Part shown: piece by piece, positions 5,951 through 9,575 of the stretch | Layout: every line of letters begins with the position of its first letter | Position numbering within the stretch: the first letter of the stretch is position 1 | DNA from: Chryseobacterium gleum | GTDB taxonomy: Bacteria > Bacteroidota > Bacteroidia > Flavobacteriales_D > Crocinitomicaceae | NCBI GenBank assembly: GCA_943326825.2 | Contig: CALPUT020000071.1 | Location: 1 to 9,575, forward strand | Length of the DNA: 9,575 bases | Direction: 5' to 3' | Notes under the pieces: model-generated | What the model was told of the DNA's origin: nothing | Seen by the model: only the letters and a program-made list of their open reading frames with translations | Databases searched by the model: none | Translations under genes and position numbers: made by a program

Positions 5951-7840
5951 TTATACTAATTCTATACTTCTGTCTATGAAATGACTCAATGCTTCACCTT
6001 TCAACATACCTTGTGACAGTAAAGCTAAATCAGTTAATTGCTTAATCTTAGATGTTTTATCTTCCTCTTTTTCAGCATCTAAAACTTCAGAAATTTTTGC
6101 GTGATTACCATTAACTACCATATTGTAAGTTTCAGGAAATGCACCAAAGAATCCTGCGCCACCCAATTTTTGCTGCTCCATCATACGACGAATAAATTCT
6201 GGTTGTGTAATTACAATTGGAGCATCATCTGAACTCATACTTTCGAATTGAACGATGAATTTTTCTTTATTTACTACTTGCTCAAATAAAGGTTTTAATT
6301 TTTCTTCATCTTCTTTTGAAAGTTTAGAAGGAATCTCTTCATCTTTTTGAATTAATTTATCCAATGTGTCAGCATCAACTCTTGCAAATGTTATGTTTTC
6401 AAAAGTTTGTTCCATTTTTGAAACAAAATGAGGCGTCAAAGGTCCTTCTAAATGCAAAACATCATATCCTCTGTCTTTTGCCTTTTTAACAAATGAAAAT
6501 TGTTCTTCTGGACTATTCGTGTACAAGAAAACAATTTTACCATCTTTATTTGTTTGCAAAGCTTTGATTTTCTCTTGATATTCTTCAATTGTAAAGTATT
6601 TACCTTCATCATTTTTTAATAACGTAAATCCTTTTGCCTTCTCAGAGAACTTATCATCAGACAATGAACCATATTGAACAAAAACTTGTAAATCATCCCA
6701 TTTAGACTCAAAATCAGCTCTGTCTTTTTTAAACATTTCCGCTAACTTATCAGCAACTTTTTTAGTAATGTGAGCAGAAATTTTCTTTACATTTCCATCA
6801 CTTTGTAGGTATGAACGAGATACATTTAACGGAATATCCGGAGAATCAATCACACCATGTAGTAATGTTAAAAATTCAGGTACGATTTCAGCAACACTAT
6901 CCGTAATAAATACTTGATTCGAATATAAATTTATTTTATTTCTTTGAACCTCAACGTTTTCTTTAATTTTAGGGAAATATAAAATCCCAGTTAAGTTAAA
7001 CGGGTAATCTACATTTAAATGAATGTGAAATAACGGACTATCAAAGCTTGTAGGGTATAATTCTCTGTAAAACTTATCGTAATCATCAACTGATAAGTCA
7101 ACTGGCGCTTTTGTCCATGCTGGCTCAGGATTATTGATTTGATTTGGAACATCAATAGAAATACGTTTTACATTTCCTTTCTCATCTTTTTCACCTGATG
7201 GATCTTCAATGTATTCCGTTTTGTTTCCAAAGAAAACAGGACTTGGTAAAAATTTACAGTATTTATTTAAAATTTCAGAAATTCGAGCTTTTTCTAAAAA
7301 CTCAATTGAATCTTCACCAATAAATAATACTATATCAGTACCTCTATCTTCTTTTTCAATTTCAGTTATCGTAAATTCAGGTGAACCATTACTTTCCCAT
7401 TGAACAGCTTTAGCTCCTTCATGTCTAGACAACGTTCTAATTTGAACTTTTTCTGAAACCATAAATGCAGAATAAAAACCTAAACCGAAATGTCCGATGA
7501 TTTGTTCTGCTCCCTCTTGACCTTTGTATTTTTGTAAAAACTCTTCTGCCCCAGAAAAAGCGATTTGATTGATATACTTGTCGATTTCCTCTTCAGTCAT
7601 ACCAATTCCTCTATCTCTAATTGTCAGTGTTTTAGCTTCTTTATCTAAAATCACATCGACTCTTAACTCACCTAATTCACCTTTAAATTCACCATTTGAA
7701 GACAAAAAGCGTAATTTTTGACTAGCATCAACTGCATTTGAAACTAATTCTCTAAGGAAAATTTCATGATCTGAGTATAAGAATTTTTTAATAATTGGAA
7801 AGATATTTTCCGTTTGCACATTAATTTGTCCTGTTCTCAT
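5951..7840 (-). CDS. htpG: Molecular chaperone HtpG (bacterial Hsp90)
   Basis: This 629-residue Hsp90 (E. coli HtpG is 624) is a cytosolic ATP-driven dimer that remodels client proteins and in E. coli works with the DnaK system. The N-terminal GHKL ATPase domain has FLRELVSNAVDAS at 28-40, with catalytic Glu31 and Mg-binding Asn35. IRDRGIGMT (74-82) carries adenine-binding Asp76, GHFGLGFYSAFMVS (116-129) is the lid glycine motif, and DRGTDIVLF is at 165-173. The middle domain contains the gamma-phosphate arginine Arg342 in PLNVSRSYLQ. A C-terminal dimerisation domain follows, with no MEEVD tail, as expected for a bacterial form. ATG 7840 gives the family N-terminus MRTGQINVQTENIFP. No CIRCE heat-shock operator or clear TAnnTTTG box was found upstream. 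It ends in its own terminator. All key residues are present. Confidence 0.97.
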   Translation of the reverse strand: MRTGQINVQTENIFPIIKKFLYSDHEIFLRELVSNAVDASQKLRFLSSNGEFKGELGELRVDVILDKEAKTLTIRDRGIGMTEEEIDKYINQIAFSGAEEFLQKYKGQEGAEQIIGHFGLGFYSAFMVSEKVQIRTLSRHEGAKAVQWESNGSPEFTITEIEKEDRGTDIVLFIGEDSIEFLEKARISEILNKYCKFLPSPVFFGNKTEYIEDPSGEKDEKGNVKRISIDVPNQINNPEPAWTKAPVDLSVDDYDKFYRELYPTSFDSPLFHIHLNVDYPFNLTGILYFPKIKENVEVQRNKINLYSNQVFITDSVAEIVPEFLTLLHGVIDSPDIPLNVSRSYLQSDGNVKKISAHITKKVADKLAEMFKKDRADFESKWDDLQVFVQYGSLSDDKFSEKAKGFTLLKNDEGKYFTIEEYQEKIKALQTNKDGKIVFLYTNSPEEQFSFVKKAKDRGYDVLHLEGPLTPHFVSKMEQTFENITFARVDADTLDKLIQKDEEIPSKLSKEDEEKLKPLFEQVVNKEKFIVQFESMSSDDAPIVITQPEFIRRMMEQQKLGGAGFFGAFPETYNMVVNGNHAKISEVLDAEKEEDKTSKIKQLTDLALLSQGMLKGEALSHFIDRSIELV

Positions 7841-7938
7841 ATTTTTTCTAATTCAAAAATTTATGATTAAACTTTCTTCAATCACTATGCCATTTGAAGA
7901 ATACTGACAAATAGTCATACTCTGTTTAATTTTAGTCA

Positions 7939-7969
7939 TTTTATATTACAAACTTTTTGATTATTTTTG
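7939..7969 (+). promoter_or_regulatory. Putative promoter of the membrane protein at 7978
   Basis: Positions 7962-7969 read TATTTTTG, a full match to TAnnTTTG. TTTT at 7939-7942 stands 19 bases upstream at the -33 position. Transcription would begin about 7974-7977, almost at ATG 7978, giving a very short leader or none. This arrangement also argues against a TTG start at 7957, which would lie inside the promoter. Confidence 0.4.
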
Positions 7970-7977
7970 AGAAGTTT

Positions 7978-9477
7978 ATGGAGTTTATTTTACCAATATT
8001 TTACATTTTAGCATTTTCATTATTGCTATGGTTTTATAAACCATTAAAATTTAATTCATTACCTAATTGGATTCCAATAATTGGATTTATTATTAAAATT
8101 TTTATTGGATTTATTTTCCTTCAAGTTTACGTTTATAATTATCCTAAAAATATTATTCCATCAGATTCAATTCGATTTTTTCATGACGCAAAAGTATTGA
8201 ATGGTGTTTTCTTTACATCTGAAAAAGAATACTTTAAACTATTGTTAAGTATTGGAAATGAGAAAGAGCAAATCAGACAATACTTAAGCGAAACGCATCT
8301 TTGGGATTCAGGAAGACTTTCTATTTTAAATGATTTCAGAAATGTTATTAGATTAAATAGTTTAATTTATTTCATATCTAACGGCTCAGCTTTTATTCAT
8401 GTCATTTTCATGAGTTTCCTTTCCTTTATTGGAATTCAACAAATATTTAAAGCAATTTGTCCAATTTCAAAAGTGAAACCTGTAGTTATTTTTGGCCTTT
8501 TATTGTTTATACCTAGTATGCTTTTTTGGACATCTGGTATATTGAAGGAGCCTATAGTTTTACTAGGTATCGGATTACTATTAAGAGTCATCTTTTATAA
8601 AGAATCAATAAAAAGTAAAATCCTACCATTTTTAATAAGTTTTATAATTTTGATTGGCTTTAAACCTTATTTACTTTTATGTCTTATTCCTGCCTTAATA
8701 TTTTCATTACTTAATAAATACATATTTAACTATAAGTATTACAAATCGATCATAAGCATTATTCTGACAACTTCAGTTATTATTTTATTGATCCCTAAAA
8801 CAGTTAATCAAATCGTTCACTACGCATACAAAAGACAAACTAATTTTGCTTTATCTGGAAAAGGCGGTTTAATAATAGAAGGCAATTCATGTTTTTATCA
8901 AATTGAAAAAAATTCAGAAAAAAACATTGCGATTGACAAATTAAATCATACAGCTAAAATATTAAAGTCAACACAAGCCATTTGTTATTCAAATGATTAC
9001 ATTAAATTACCATTTAGAGTAACACTAAAACCAAATGTTCATTACTATAAGATTAAATCAAACGAACCTCCTGCAAATAGTTACTTTGAGTACTCATCTA
9101 TTAATAATTCAACAACTCAATTAATAAAGAATATACCTGAAGCATTTATCAATGCATTGTTTCGACCATTTATAACAGATTCTAATAGCAAGTTAAAATA
9201 TCCTGCAATAATTGAAATTTTAATTGTTTTCACTTTTTTTCTAATTGCCTTTTATTACCGTCGAACTCTTTCAAAAGAAATGTTGAATACAATCTTAAGC
9301 ATCATTTTATTTGCAATAATATTGTTACTTCTAATTGGATGGATCACCCCTATATCAGGTGCAATTTTTAGATATCGATTCCCTGTTCAATTAGCTTTAG
9401 TAATTATTGGAATTTTATTAATTGACCCTGCTAAAATCAAGCAACTTTCATTTAATAAAAAAGTGAAAAATGTTTGA
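7978..9477 (+). CDS. Polytopic membrane protein, possible GT-C-like or polysaccharide-polymerase-like enzyme
   Basis: This 499-residue protein has about ten or eleven hydrophobic segments: roughly residues 4-20, 32-53, 128-151, 169-185, 193-207, 215-245 (two), 257-274, 409-427, 436-456 and 468-482. An acidic PSDSIRFFHDAKVL motif (61-74) follows the second helix, where GT-C glycosyltransferases often carry a catalytic Asp in their first loop. FWTSGILKEP (183-192) and a late FRYRFP (464-469) also recall large membrane enzymes of surface-polysaccharide assembly. A long soluble loop (about 275-408) contains Cys305 and Cys336, a possible disulfide if extracytoplasmic. Start: the frame extends to TTG 7957, but ATG 7978 is chosen because a promoter-like box covers the earlier codon. 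The next membrane gene overlaps its end by 8 bases, implying an operon. The membrane topology is sure; the enzymatic role is inferred and not demonstrated. Confidence 0.75.
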   Translation: MEFILPIFYILAFSLLLWFYKPLKFNSLPNWIPIIGFIIKIFIGFIFLQVYVYNYPKNIIPSDSIRFFHDAKVLNGVFFTSEKEYFKLLLSIGNEKEQIRQYLSETHLWDSGRLSILNDFRNVIRLNSLIYFISNGSAFIHVIFMSFLSFIGIQQIFKAICPISKVKPVVIFGLLLFIPSMLFWTSGILKEPIVLLGIGLLLRVIFYKESIKSKILPFLISFIILIGFKPYLLLCLIPALIFSLLNKYIFNYKYYKSIISIILTTSVIILLIPKTVNQIVHYAYKRQTNFALSGKGGLIIEGNSCFYQIEKNSEKNIAIDKLNHTAKILKSTQAICYSNDYIKLPFRVTLKPNVHYYKIKSNEPPANSYFEYSSINNSTTQLIKNIPEAFINALFRPFITDSNSKLKYPAIIEILIVFTFFLIAFYYRRTLSKEMLNTILSIILFAIILLLLIGWITPISGAIFRYRFPVQLALVIIGILLIDPAKIKQLSFNKKVKNV

Positions 9478-9575
9478 GGCTTTCTATTTTTCGCTTCTTT
9501 TTTGTGGATTATTCTTTATCATTCTCAAATCCCGTTTTTTTCAAATTGAAGAATTAAATAAATGGATTTTCCCAT
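9470..9575 (+). CDS. N-terminal fragment of a second membrane protein (partial)
   Basis: ATG 9470 overlaps the last eight bases of the preceding gene in another frame and the reading frame stays open to the window end (35 codons). The peptide begins MFEAFYFSLLFCGLFFIILK, a first transmembrane helix, and continues SRFFQIEELNKWIFP. Its layout (FY, hydrophobic run, Lys, Phe, then N-x-WI) parallels the start of the upstream protein (FYILAFSLLLWFYKPLKF, then PNWIP). The two may therefore be related tandem copies or partners in one pathway. Overlap implies translational coupling. Function unknown. Confidence 0.65.
   Translation, partial: MFEAFYFSLLFCGLFFIILKSRFFQIEELNKWIFP

Noticed and set aside
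7209..7403. Open frame on the plus strand, 64 codons
   Set aside because: It is antisense to the middle of htpG, with no sign of independent coding.
7903..7940. TGAC-n5-GTCA inverted repeat and repeated TAGTCAT words in the htpG upstream region, considered as an operator
   Set aside because: The arms are only four bases and the repeated words are short; this is expected by chance in AT-rich sequence. No CIRCE element is present.
7957..7977. In-frame TTG extension of the membrane protein by seven codons
   Set aside because: A TAnnTTTG promoter-like box covers this stretch, and an ATG follows directly in front of the first transmembrane segment.
1..9575. Search by eye for tRNA, rRNA, CRISPR, insertion sequences, attachment sites, toxin-antitoxin or defence genes
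   Set aside because: No supporting sequence was found; every long frame is explained by core genes or by the two membrane genes at the end.

Overview
The window is AT-rich and reads as chromosome of a Bacteroidota, probably order Flavobacteriales. Three observations point that way: no gene has a clear Shine-Dalgarno sequence, several upstream regions carry matches to the Bacteroidota TAnnTTTG -7 box, and the gene content is typical (PurT, ClpP/ClpX, HtpG, long AT-rich membrane proteins). Genus and family cannot be settled from sequence alone. No tRNA, rRNA, CRISPR array, insertion sequence or phage gene was found. This looks like core chromosome with two small poorly known patches.

Layout. 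Positions 1-146 (minus) hold the first 48 codons of a secreted or outer-membrane protein. After a divergent, promoter-bearing gap comes a plus-strand group: 5-formyltetrahydrofolate cyclo-ligase (389-949), an overlapping tiny two-helix membrane protein that starts on a non-ATG codon (942-1106), an unrecognised membrane-anchored or secreted protein (1159-1707), then clpP (1848-2516) and clpX (2580-3803). A strong hairpin lies between clpP and clpX. A near-perfect bidirectional terminator (3815-3860) separates clpX from the convergent minus-strand genes.

The minus strand reads htpG (7840 to 5951), an intrinsic terminator, a DjlA-type TerB/J-domain membrane co-chaperone starting on TTG (5891 to 5112), and purT (5036 to 3876). 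The gap between djlA and purT consists almost entirely of two adjoining heptamer repeat arrays. Divergent from htpG, a plus-strand polytopic membrane protein (7978-9477) overlaps the start of a second membrane protein that runs off the window.

Function. Four genes serve protein quality control: the ClpXP protease (clpP and clpX), the Hsp90 HtpG and a membrane J-protein. Two serve one-carbon and purine metabolism: 5-formyl-THF cyclo-ligase, and PurT, which uses formate directly rather than formyl-THF. The last two genes resemble cell-surface polysaccharide membrane enzymes, but their function is unproven. I found no convincing undescribed multi-gene system. The most useful leads are the small overlapping membrane ORF, the heptamer arrays, the clpP-clpX hairpin and the tandem membrane-protein pair. 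Two start codons should be moved downstream from the longest ORF: clpX to 2580 and the membrane protein to 7978.
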